A stretch of 34,182 nt of DNA from Thiomargarita sp. (GTDB lineage Bacteria > Pseudomonadota > Gammaproteobacteria > Beggiatoales > Beggiatoaceae). The number at the start of each line of letters is the position of its first letter. Positions within the stretch are counted from its first letter, which is position 1. The notes beneath the pieces were generated by a model. That model did no database searches. It saw only the letters and a list, made by a program, of their open reading frames with translations, and was not told where the DNA came from. The stretch spans positions 1 through 34,182 of the forward strand of contig DYPD01000035.1 of NCBI GenBank assembly GCA_020720115.1, written 5' to 3'. The position numbers and the translations under genes are program-made. Below are positions 8,833-16,211 of the stretch, one piece after another.

Positions 8833-10910
8833 AACACTTCCACTTCACCCTAGGACCCGTTCAGGGTTTTGTTGCGCAGGCGCGGCGGATTCAGGATTTT
8901 TGGGCGGGGTCTTTTTTGTTGTCTTGGTTGTCGGCGGTGGCGATGCGTAGCGTAGAAGCGCAAGGTGGGGAAATCGAGTTTCCGGCTTATGATGAAAACT
9001 ATATGGCGTGGATAGGCGCTGCATCGCTCACTTCGACAAGCTCGGTGAGCGGCGTAGCGCCACGTCAGGGCGGTGTGCCGAATCGCTTTATGGCGTGTAT
9101 TCCTGCTCACAAAGTCAATGATTTTTCCGGCGAAAAAGTCAGAAAAGCGGTTTTTGATGCCTGGAAAGCTCTGGCCAATGAAGTTTGGAATGCGGATTTA
9201 GCGCATTTGGAAAAGTCGGAAAACACAGAAACTAAAAAAATCTGGCATCGCCAGATAGAACACTTCTGGGAAATCTCTTGGGTGTTGACGGATAAAGATG
9301 ATGATACCGCGATGGATCGGCGTAAGAACTGGCGCAATTACGCTTTGCCAGTGGAAGAAGGTTTGCCATGTTCTTTGATGGAGGGTTGGGTGGAGCTTTC
9401 GGGTAAGAAACAGCCTGGTGCGGCGATACGCAACTTTTGGCAGCCTTTGCGGGAAAAATTGGGGCGTGACCTGAATGAGCGCGAGCAGTTATGCGCGATT
9501 GCGTTTGTGAAACGGCGGTTTGTGAAGGTGTTTCATGACGTTAAAGTGAACATGGGCGGCTGGACGTGTCATGGCTGGGATTTGCGCAATCAGCGCATTG
9601 CTTCAACCAATGATATGGCGGCAGTGCATTGGTTGGAGCAAGTGTTGAAGCATGGCGATGATAAATTGTTAGAAGAAATCGCCAGTCAAGCAGGTCAGTT
9701 GAAAACGCCCAAGATTGAATACAAGAATAAAAATGGAGAAGTTCAAATTAGCGAAGGAAAATACATTGAACGGCATGGTGAAAAACGTATTCATCCAATT
9801 TGTTGCATTGAACAGGCGTATGAATGCAATGCTAATACAACAAAAGGTCAGGTTGCGCATTTGAATGGCGTGGTGTTTTTTGAACATGCTTTGCGCAACA
9901 GTAAGTTATATGAGCCAAATAGCATTGTTGGGATGTTGCAGGCATTAAAAGCTGTTCGGGAGGCAGGCAAGCAGCCTCTGCGCCCGTTGCCGTCCACTGA
10001 GCTTGTCGAAGTGAACGGCAACGGGCGCAAAGACGGCGCAAAGGTGATAGATAAACCGCAATTGCCTACAACGCCGCCCTCGCCTTACTACGCCATCTTG
10101 CTGATGGACGGCGACAATATGGGACAGGCGTTGCGAGACGGCAATCCAAAAACAATTTCCCAAGCATTGTTGAAATTCAATAAAGCAACAGATGACTTGG
10201 TGTATACGCACAATGGCTTTTTGATTTACGCGGGCGGGGATGATGTGCTGGCGTTGTTGCCGGTGGAGGATGCGCTGAATTGCGCGTATCAACTGCATGA
10301 AGCCTACGCAGGCATTATGTGTGCTGCCGCACCAGCGACCACTCTTTCCGGCGCGATTCAATTCGCCCATGTCAAAACCCCGCTGACGTTGCTGCTGCAA
10401 GACGCGCATAAGTTGTTGGATAAAGTAGCCAAGAAAGAACACGGGCGCGATAGTTTGGCAGTACGGGTGTGGAATCACGGCGGACAGGGTTTGGAATGGG
10501 CGATGCCTTGGTCTTGTGCGGTGGAGGGAGACAAGATGATTTTGCAAACATTGCTTGAGGATTTGCAAAAAAAAGACCAGGAAGGCGGGCAATTCAGCAG
10601 CGGTTTTTTCTACAAAATACGCGAATTTTTCCAACAAAACAAAGAATTGACTGTAGATGTGCTGCAAGCCTTGCTGGTCAGCGCCTATCTGGCTTCCAGC
10701 AAAAGCGGTGATAAAGACTTGAATACCGCCAAGCAGCAAGTCGAGAGGTTATTCAGTCAGTGTAAACGGCTGAAACGTAATGCAACAAGCGGGGAATGTG
10801 ACGCAATGGAGCTTGCAATCAATCCCGATGGCGCGTTGTTGTTGCGTTTTTTAGCTCAACACAGTGTGAGTATGGATAAGAAAAAGGAGATAATAGATGG
10901 TGAATTATAA
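8829..10910 (+). CDS. cmr2: Type III-B Cmr2 (Cas10) with intact cyclase motif
   Basis: Signature subunit of the Cmr complex, 693 aa. It starts directly with the first palm element (LGPVQGFVAQARRIQDFWAGS), so the N-terminal HD nuclease domain found in many Cas10 proteins is missing. The second palm carries LLMDGDNMGQAL and the GGDD cyclase motif at residues 469-472 (YAGGDDVLALL). The protein should therefore be able to make cyclic oligoadenylates on target RNA binding, but not cut DNA through an HD site. Two hairpin repeats are read in frame (9016-9060 and 9981-10027), giving the inserts LTSTSSVSG and LPSTELVEVNGNG; the second lies shortly before the cyclase palm. The gene overlaps cmr1 and cmr3. 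Confidence 0.95.
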   Translation: MKHFHFTLGPVQGFVAQARRIQDFWAGSFLLSWLSAVAMRSVEAQGGEIEFPAYDENYMAWIGAASLTSTSSVSGVAPRQGGVPNRFMACIPAHKVNDFSGEKVRKAVFDAWKALANEVWNADLAHLEKSENTETKKIWHRQIEHFWEISWVLTDKDDDTAMDRRKNWRNYALPVEEGLPCSLMEGWVELSGKKQPGAAIRNFWQPLREKLGRDLNEREQLCAIAFVKRRFVKVFHDVKVNMGGWTCHGWDLRNQRIASTNDMAAVHWLEQVLKHGDDKLLEEIASQAGQLKTPKIEYKNKNGEVQISEGKYIERHGEKRIHPICCIEQAYECNANTTKGQVAHLNGVVFFEHALRNSKLYEPNSIVGMLQALKAVREAGKQPLRPLPSTELVEVNGNGRKDGAKVIDKPQLPTTPPSPYYAILLMDGDNMGQALRDGNPKTISQALLKFNKATDDLVYTHNGFLIYAGGDDVLALLPVEDALNCAYQLHEAYAGIMCAAAPATTLSGAIQFAHVKTPLTLLLQDAHKLLDKVAKKEHGRDSLAVRVWNHGGQGLEWAMPWSCAVEGDKMILQTLLEDLQKKDQEGGQFSSGFFYKIREFFQQNKELTVDVLQALLVSAYLASSKSGDKDLNTAKQQVERLFSQCKRLKRNATSGECDAMELAINPDGALLLRFLAQHSVSMDKKKEIIDGEL
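9016..9060 (-). repeat. Palindromic repeat inside cmr2 (copy 1)
   Basis: Core CTTCGACAAGCTC is flanked by arms GCGCTGCATCGCTCAC and GTGAGCGGCGTAGCGC, which pair with about three mismatches in 16. It is translated in frame as LTSTSSVSG in the N-terminal part of Cmr2. Confidence 0.7.
9981..10027 (+). repeat. Palindromic repeat inside cmr2 (copy 2)
   Basis: A 47-bp hairpin. Left arm CGCCCGTTGCCGTCCACT and right arm AGTGAACGGCAACGGGCG pair with one mismatch around the loop GAGCTTGTCGA. It is translated in frame as part of LRPLPSTELVEVNGNGR, a spacer just ahead of the catalytic palm of Cmr2. Confidence 0.8.
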
Positions 10911-12177
10911 GAAGCAGAACAAAAGAAAACAAAAGCAATCAGCCAAGCAAGTGCAAGCAAAATCATCTTCTATACAAACACCGTCTGCGGCATTGCCTCC
11001 AATGAAAAATACCGATCAATCTCAATGGATTTTTGAGCCAATAGACAGTTTGTTTTTTCGAGAAACGCGTCCGTTTAATCAAGTCGCCGGTGCGGAATTG
11101 GGTAGCGTGTTTCCACCGCCAGCGCGGACTATCGCCGGGGCGGTGCGGGGGATTATCGGTGAGCGCGTCGGCGTGGATTGGGAGAAGTATCGCAAGGGTG
11201 ATGTTCCAGACTTGTCAAAGAAAATAGGCGATCCGCGTTATGGCGGTGAAGCGGAGTTCGGCAAGCTGCAATTAACCGGTCCTTATTTGCTTAAAGACGG
11301 TCAACGTCTGTATCCCGTACCGCAACATCTGTTGCAAGATGAGGAAGAAAAGAATTACTGGCTGAAACCAGGTGAACCGCTGGTGTGTGATTTGGGAAAT
11401 ATAAAACTACCCGTTGTCGAACCGGAGCCAGGTAAAGAGAAGAAAGTCAAACCGTTGCTCAATGCTTGGGTTGATGCGAAAAATTTGCGCAAAATCCTCA
11501 ATGGAGAAACCCCAACGAAAATCTATCGTGCTGCTGAGTTATTCGCCCGCGAAACCCGCATCGGCATTGGTTTGGATAAAGAACGGGTGCGGCGCACCAC
11601 TGAGGAAGGTTTGTTGTATCAGACTTCGCATGTCCGTTTGTGTGAGGGCGTGGTGCTGGGCGTGGGTGTCGGTGGGATTAGCGAGGATTTGCAGTTGGGC
11701 GACGGCGAAACCCGTCATATCCGCTTCGGCGGCGAGGGGCGCATGGCGGCGATTAGTCTGGGAAGCACCGCAAGTCTTCTGCAAATGCCGGTGATCGAAG
11801 ACCAAAAAATTGTGTTGGTGCTGCTCACGCCCTTGTTAGTGCCAAAAGATGGGAATTTTTTCATGCCGTTTGCAGGCGCAACAGCGGTCAAACACGATGG
11901 CGCGGACGCTTGGTGGGAAGTGGAACTGTACGGCGTTAAATTGAAAATCATCAGTGCCGCTTTGGGCAAGCCACAACGCGAAGGCGGCTGGAATCTGGCG
12001 CAAAACAAGCCACGCGCTTTGCGCAGTCTGGTGCCGGCGGGGAGTGTGTGGTTTTGTGAGGTCATAGAGGGCGACCCAAGCATTTTGCACGACAAGAAAA
12101 TCGGCGAGGAAACGGCACTGGGGCGCGGGGAATTGGCAGTGGGCAAATGGAAAACAACCAAACCTGGCAGGTTTTGA
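10897..12177 (+). CDS. cmr3: Type III-B Cmr3 (Cas5-family) subunit
   Basis: RAMP subunit that holds the crRNA 5' handle next to Cmr2, 426 aa. The family signature WIFEPIDSLFFRETRPF is followed by GSVFPPPARTIAGAVRG, both typical of Cmr3. The chosen ATG overlaps the end of cmr2 by 14 bases and follows a strong AAGGAG site. It gives a lysine/glutamine-rich N-terminal extension of about 35 residues before the usual family start; an internal ATG at 11002 would remove it. A basic disordered tail is plausible but unproven. Confidence 0.93.
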   Translation: MVNYKKQNKRKQKQSAKQVQAKSSSIQTPSAALPPMKNTDQSQWIFEPIDSLFFRETRPFNQVAGAELGSVFPPPARTIAGAVRGIIGERVGVDWEKYRKGDVPDLSKKIGDPRYGGEAEFGKLQLTGPYLLKDGQRLYPVPQHLLQDEEEKNYWLKPGEPLVCDLGNIKLPVVEPEPGKEKKVKPLLNAWVDAKNLRKILNGETPTKIYRAAELFARETRIGIGLDKERVRRTTEEGLLYQTSHVRLCEGVVLGVGVGGISEDLQLGDGETRHIRFGGEGRMAAISLGSTASLLQMPVIEDQKIVLVLLTPLLVPKDGNFFMPFAGATAVKHDGADAWWEVELYGVKLKIISAALGKPQREGGWNLAQNKPRALRSLVPAGSVWFCEVIEGDPSILHDKKIGEETALGRGELAVGKWKTTKPGRF

Positions 12178-12194
12178 TAACACGAGGAATCATC

Positions 12195-13094
12195 ATGGCA
12201 AACGAAACAGCAAACAAAATTTTAGGCTTATACGCAGAAACTTCGATTCACGCGGGCAGCGGCTCAAACCTCGGCGTGATTGACTTACCCATACAGCGCG
12301 AGGCGCATACCAATTGGCCGTGTGTGTATGGCTCGGCGCTGAAGGGGCCGTTGCGCACTTTGGTGAAAGATAAAAAAGATGAAGATAAAGAAGATAAGGA
12401 GTGGTGCAACACAGTATTCGGCCCGGAGCCCAGTAGTGACGATACTGGCAACTCTCACGCCGGCGCGTTGAGCGTGGGCGATGCCCGTTTGTTGTTATTG
12501 CCAGTACGCTCTTTGACCACGCATTTTAAGTGGGTGACGTGTCCGGCGATTTTAGAACGGATGAAAGCGGATTATCGGCGCTTGGGCTTAGAGAATGAGC
12601 CATCGTTTTCCGTACCCGAACCCAAAGATAAAAAAAACGCAGTGCTGAATGGAGAAACAACGAGCAAGCTGTATTTGGAAGAACTGCAATTTGCTCTGCA
12701 ACCGGAGAATTTGGACGGTGTTATTGATGCTATTGCGCCTTTGATTAGGGATTCATCCGCCAAAGACAATTTGCAAAAGCAATTGGTGATTGTCCACAAC
12801 GATATTTTCAATCACCTCAGCCAATATGCCACGCCGGTTACGCCGCATATTTCGATTGATAATGAAACTAAAACAACTAAAGGCCGTGCGCTGTGGTATG
12901 AAGAAAGTCTGCCGCCGGATACCCTGCTTTACAGCGCATTGATTATGCAGAAGTCGCGCAAGGGTGGCGAAACGGCTAAAGATTTAATGGAGGGTTTAAG
13001 TGATTTATTGAAAGATAAATACCTGCAAATCGGCGGCAATGAAACCACTGGCATGGGTTGGTGTCGGATGGCGTTGGTGGGAGCATCACAATGA
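12195..13094 (+). CDS. cmr4: Type III-B Cmr4 (Cas7), target RNA-cutting backbone
   Basis: Backbone RAMP subunit of the Cmr complex, 299 aa. The N-terminal GLYAETSIHAGSGSNLGVID and following LPIQRE are classic for Cmr4. Asp30 corresponds to the catalytic aspartate used for periodic cleavage of target RNA, so RNase activity should be kept. The ATG at 12195 follows GAGG and lies 17 bases past the cmr3 stop; an earlier in-frame start at 12147 inside cmr3 is less likely. The stop overlaps the start of the next gene (ATGA at 13091), which is not a standard cmr gene. Confidence 0.94.
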   Translation: MANETANKILGLYAETSIHAGSGSNLGVIDLPIQREAHTNWPCVYGSALKGPLRTLVKDKKDEDKEDKEWCNTVFGPEPSSDDTGNSHAGALSVGDARLLLLPVRSLTTHFKWVTCPAILERMKADYRRLGLENEPSFSVPEPKDKKNAVLNGETTSKLYLEELQFALQPENLDGVIDAIAPLIRDSSAKDNLQKQLVIVHNDIFNHLSQYATPVTPHISIDNETKTTKGRALWYEESLPPDTLLYSALIMQKSRKGGETAKDLMEGLSDLLKDKYLQIGGNETTGMGWCRMALVGASQ

Positions 13095-13714
13095 AACTCT
13101 TTAATCTGCCAGACGATGCCACCTACACTTTTGCGGATTATTTCAGGCTAAATCCCTATATCGGTGATTTATCAAATTTTTTTGGGTATGAGTTTCAGCG
13201 GCTTGATTATCCTTTGCCTGCGAGCAACGCTCTCTTACCGCGCTTAGAGGATTTAATCTACCGACTAGAACAGAACATGCAACATACCGCCATGAACAAT
13301 GAAACGGCACGGCGAGAATTTCTAATTGCGCCCGTGATTAGTGAAGTGATCATGCTCACCCATAGTCGTGTGCGAGTTGAATACCCGTTAAATGTCAATG
13401 AAAAACTAAAAGGTGTATTGGACTATTGGCTACAAGGTAAGTGCGGCTGTTTGGTAGTTGAAGCCAAGAATGGCGATTTAGAGCAAGGCTTTGTGCAATT
13501 AACCGCAGAATTAGTTGCACTTGATCAATGGATAGATGATCCCATGCCGATTTTGTACGGGGCGGTTTCAGTGGGATATGTGTGGCAATTCGGTATTTTG
13601 AAACGGCAAAGCAAACAAGTGATTCAAGATTTGAAGCTGTTCCGCGTACCCGCCGATACCAAAGACCTAATGCAAGTATTGATTGGCATTTTACAAGATG
13701 AGGAGAACGCATAA
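13091..13714 (+). CDS. PD-(D/E)XK nuclease-like protein inserted in the cmr operon
   Basis: A 207-aa protein not part of the canonical Cmr complex. It overlaps cmr4 (ATGA at 13091) and cmr5 (TAATG at 13712-13716), so it is translated with the effector subunits. The core looks like a PD-(D/E)XK nuclease: Asp111 (KGVLDYWL), Glu124-x-Lys126 (LVVEAKNGD), then Gln136 (GFVQLTAEL). Upstream helices carry a conserved-looking ETARREFLIAPVISEV stretch that could place an acidic residue in the active site. It has no CARF domain, so it is unlikely to sense cyclic oligoadenylate by itself. It may be an accessory nuclease or a stowaway gene; I do not know the family name. Confidence 0.75.
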   Translation: MKLFNLPDDATYTFADYFRLNPYIGDLSNFFGYEFQRLDYPLPASNALLPRLEDLIYRLEQNMQHTAMNNETARREFLIAPVISEVIMLTHSRVRVEYPLNVNEKLKGVLDYWLQGKCGCLVVEAKNGDLEQGFVQLTAELVALDQWIDDPMPILYGAVSVGYVWQFGILKRQSKQVIQDLKLFRVPADTKDLMQVLIGILQDEENA

Positions 13715-14088
13715 TGCAAACCATGCAACAACAACGGGCGGCATTTGCTTTGGATCGTGTCAAAGCAGATTTTGAAAAAATGAAAGAACCAAAAAACAAG
13801 TCTGAGTACAAAAGCCAAGCCTCTGCATTGCCTTTTATGATTCACGCCAATGGATTAGGACAAACTGCGGCGTTTTATTACAGCAAAGGAGAAGGCGCAC
13901 ATCGTCAGTTGTATAAGCTGCTTTCTGAGTGGCTGACAAAAGAATCAGGTGTTTTTAACAATCAAACTGATTTATTGAAAGCCATCACAGAAACTGAGAT
14001 GGAAACCTATTTACTTGCCCAAGCTGAAGCCATAAAACTGATGGAATGGGTGAAGAAATTTGCAACGGCATATGCGGGAGAGAAATGA
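13714..14088 (+). CDS. cmr5: Type III-B small subunit Cmr5 (Cas11)
   Basis: Small helical subunit of the Cmr complex, 124 aa, the normal length. The pattern QQRAAFALDRV, then SQASALPFMIHANGLGQTAAFY, is the Cmr5 signature. The start codon overlaps the stop of the nuclease gene, with GAGGAG upstream, and the stop overlaps the start of cmr6 (ATGATG at 14085). It packs beside the Cmr4 filament and contacts crRNA and target. Confidence 0.93.
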   Translation: MQTMQQQRAAFALDRVKADFEKMKEPKNKSEYKSQASALPFMIHANGLGQTAAFYYSKGEGAHRQLYKLLSEWLTKESGVFNNQTDLLKAITETEMETYLLAQAEAIKLMEWVKKFATAYAGEK

Positions 14089-15215
14089 TGGCAGCTATAC
14101 AACAAGAAAACGCACAAGGCGGTTTGCCTTTATATAAACAAGCTCACAAAAATGAACCCAAACGGCATTCAGATTCTAATCTTGGATTATGGTATGAGCG
14201 TTTTTTTAATCAATACGCCTACGATATAGAAAAGAAAGAGCCTTGGAAGGTTGCTGCCACCGCCAAATCTGCTTGGATTAATGCTGTGATTCCAAACAAA
14301 TGCGGCGACGATGATTTACTGAAACAACATCGAAATCGTCTCATGCGCTTAATAGAAAGCTGCAGTGGTGGATATGAAGTATTTAAAACAGACTGGCATT
14401 TCGTCACTGGTTTAGGCTTAAATCATCCTGTCGAAAATGGTTTTAGCTGGCATCCGACTTTAGGTGTTCCCTATTTATCGGGTAGTGCGGCGAAGGGGTT
14501 ATTGAAAGCTTGGATGGAACAGTGGGGCGGGTTGGATGAAAAGCCTGAGTGGTTTGGTGTGCAGGATAAAGTCGGTGACTTAATCTTTTTCGATGCACTA
14601 CCAACAGAACCTGTTGAATTAACCCTAGATGTAATGACTCCGCACATGGACAAATGGTATGAGCTAGGCGGAGAAATCAAATCGGTGGAAAATGAACCGG
14701 AAAAAGTTCCAGCGGATTGGCATAATCCTGTGCCAGTGCCGTTCTTGGCGGTGAAAAAAGGTAGTTTTTTGTTTGCTTTGGCTTCGCGTACAAAAGATGA
14801 AAAAAATGTAACAGAAGCGTTTGAGGAATTGGAAAAAGCATTAGAGATACTCGGCGCGGGAGCAAAGACGGCGGCGGGGTATGGGCGGTTTGATTATGAT
14901 GTAGAAAAAACAAAAGCACTTAAACAAGATCAAGAAGAGCAAAAAGAAGCTCAACTTCCAGAGGAGGAGAAAGCCTTAAAAAAACTTCGAAACTTTCTTA
15001 AAAAATTTAATGCTGGTGAAAATACGCGCTTAAAAAGCACACTCACTACGCAACTGAGTGAAACATTCAAGCAAGCAGTAACGTGGAATCAAGACTATCG
15101 AAATAAATTCGCTGATTTTGCAGAAACAGCTTATCAAAAAGTCGGGTGGGGTGATCCTAAGAAAAAGCAAGAAAAGAAAGCTAAAATTGCCCAGTTGCGG
15201 GAAAGCAAACATTGA
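14085..15215 (+). CDS. cmr6: Type III-B Cmr6 (Cas7-family) subunit
   Basis: RAMP subunit at the 3' side of the Cmr filament, 376 aa from the ATG at 14085; the next codon is also ATG, so the start could be 14088. Cmr6 hallmarks are GLGLNHPVENGFSWHPTLGV and PYLSGSAAKGLLKAW, followed by the glycine-rich LGAGAKTAAGYGRFDYD near residue 265-280. A charged Glu/Lys-rich C-terminal extension of about 90 residues follows (KALKQDQEEQKEAQLPEEEK), probably partly coiled coil and longer than minimal Cmr6 proteins. The gene ends the conserved cmr block. Confidence 0.93.
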   Translation: MMAAIQQENAQGGLPLYKQAHKNEPKRHSDSNLGLWYERFFNQYAYDIEKKEPWKVAATAKSAWINAVIPNKCGDDDLLKQHRNRLMRLIESCSGGYEVFKTDWHFVTGLGLNHPVENGFSWHPTLGVPYLSGSAAKGLLKAWMEQWGGLDEKPEWFGVQDKVGDLIFFDALPTEPVELTLDVMTPHMDKWYELGGEIKSVENEPEKVPADWHNPVPVPFLAVKKGSFLFALASRTKDEKNVTEAFEELEKALEILGAGAKTAAGYGRFDYDVEKTKALKQDQEEQKEAQLPEEEKALKKLRNFLKKFNAGENTRLKSTLTTQLSETFKQAVTWNQDYRNKFADFAETAYQKVGWGDPKKKQEKKAKIAQLRESKH

Positions 15216-15234
15216 GGACATTCTGCACCAGCCA

Positions 15235-15272
15235 GAGCCGTTCATTGAGCTTGTCGAAATAAACGACCGCTC
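15235..15272 (+). repeat. Palindromic repeat between cmr6 and the Uma2-family gene
   Basis: Loop GAGCTTGTCGA with imperfect arms GAGCCGTTCATT and AATAAACGACCGCTC. It lies in the 90-base gap after cmr6 and before the ribosome site of the next gene. Confidence 0.6.
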
Positions 15273-15305
15273 ATCTGCCACAAGCTCACATAAAGGAAAC
15301 AAGCA

Positions 15306-15866
15306 ATGGCACAAGCCGCACGACGTTTAGCCACTTACGAAGATTTATTTGATTTGCCTGAAACAATGATTGGGCAGATTATTAATGGACAATTAATTGC
15401 CATGCCGCGCCCCGCACCTAAACACGCGAGTGCTTCGTCTAATTTAGGTTATGAAGTGGGCAACCCTTTTCATCGCGGACGCGGTGGTCCTGGCGGTTGG
15501 CGCATTCTCGATGAACCAGAGATTCATTTGCGGGGCGATATTTTAGTGCCTGATTTAGCGGGCTGGCGGCGTGAGCGGATGCCGCAGTTGCCTAATACGG
15601 CGTATTTTGAACTCGCGCCCGATTGGATTTGTGAGGTGCTGTCGCCGTCTACAGGGCGGCTGGATCGCGCTGATAAAATGCCGCTTTATGCGACTTGGGG
15701 GGTGGCGCATTTGTGGCTGGTTGATCCTGAAACCCAAGTGTTGGAAAGCTATGAGTTAATAGAAAACGGACATTGGTTATTATTGAAAGTGTATCAACAA
15801 GAAGAACAAGTAAACGCGCCGCCGTTTGCAGCGGTTGGTTTTAGTTTGGCTAATTTGTGGGAGTAG
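15306..15866 (+). CDS. Uma2 family (DUF820) restriction-endonuclease-fold protein
   Basis: A 186-aa member of the Uma2/DUF820 family, which has a PD-(D/E)XK fold. Visible family motifs are GDILVPDLAGWRRERMPQ, PDWICEVLSPSTGRLDRADK and ATWGVAHLWLVDPETQ. The Asp of LVPDLAGW and the Glu of ICEVLSPST are the usual candidate catalytic residues. The ATG at 15306 follows AAGGA. Members of this family are abundant in cyanobacteria and large-genome bacteria and often lie alone, with unclear roles. Here it sits between cmr6 and a ring nuclease, 11 bases ahead of the latter, so it is probably co-transcribed. A role in CRISPR immunity is only suggested by position. Confidence 0.88.
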   Translation: MAQAARRLATYEDLFDLPETMIGQIINGQLIAMPRPAPKHASASSNLGYEVGNPFHRGRGGPGGWRILDEPEIHLRGDILVPDLAGWRRERMPQLPNTAYFELAPDWICEVLSPSTGRLDRADKMPLYATWGVAHLWLVDPETQVLESYELIENGHWLLLKVYQQEEQVNAPPFAAVGFSLANLWE

Positions 15867-15877
15867 GAGTCAGGGTT

Positions 15878-16198
15878 ATGTTGTATCTTTTGAACTCGCC
15901 GGTGTTGACCAGTTATGGTGATTATTCATTTAGTGGCGCAATTGCTGTTGAACAAGCCAGAGCATTGATTGTCAATAATGAATTTGTATCTGCAATTGGG
16001 CATCAAAGCACGGCAGATGTATTGTCGGTTTTATTGGAAGTTGAAGTACCTGTGAATCGGGTGCGGATTGAAATGCAGGCAGGCGATAAAGCTTTGGTGT
16101 TTCGTTTGTTGGCAAGAATGGAAGAGGGACGGGTTTTTAGTCGAGAGGAGATTGAAAACCTGCCGTTTGAGTTTGGGGTTTTGGAGAGAATTAACTAA
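15878..16198 (+). CDS. crn2: DUF1874 ring nuclease (Crn2 / AcrIII-1 fold)
   Basis: A 106-aa DUF1874 protein. The family pattern is clear: MLYLLNSPVLTSYGDYSFSG, FVSAIGHQSTADVLS and NRVRIEMQAGDKALVFRL. Known members degrade cyclic tetra-adenylate: viral AcrIII-1 as an anti-CRISPR and host Crn2 as an off-switch. His42, in the SAIGH motif, matches the catalytic histidine of that family. Encoded between a Cmr operon and a CARF nuclease gene, it is most likely a host ring nuclease that resets type III signalling, although capture of a viral AcrIII-1 cannot be excluded. The ATG at 15878 follows AGGAG. An earlier in-frame start at 15857 overlaps the previous gene. Confidence 0.88.
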   Translation: MLYLLNSPVLTSYGDYSFSGAIAVEQARALIVNNEFVSAIGHQSTADVLSVLLEVEVPVNRVRIEMQAGDKALVFRLLARMEEGRVFSREEIENLPFEFGVLERIN

Positions 16199-16211
16199 AA
16201 AGGTAACGAAT

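Noticed and set aside
9945-10739. A 264-codon ORF on the - strand inside cmr2
   Set aside because: It lies entirely opposite the conserved palm region of Cmr2 and has no recognisable motif or ribosome site. It is a shadow of the codon bias of cmr2.
13091-13714. Considered as an extra Cas7 or Csx subunit of the Cmr complex
   Set aside because: No RAMP glycine-rich loop or CARF motif is visible; the Asp111...Glu124-x-Lys126 pattern fits a PD-(D/E)XK nuclease better.
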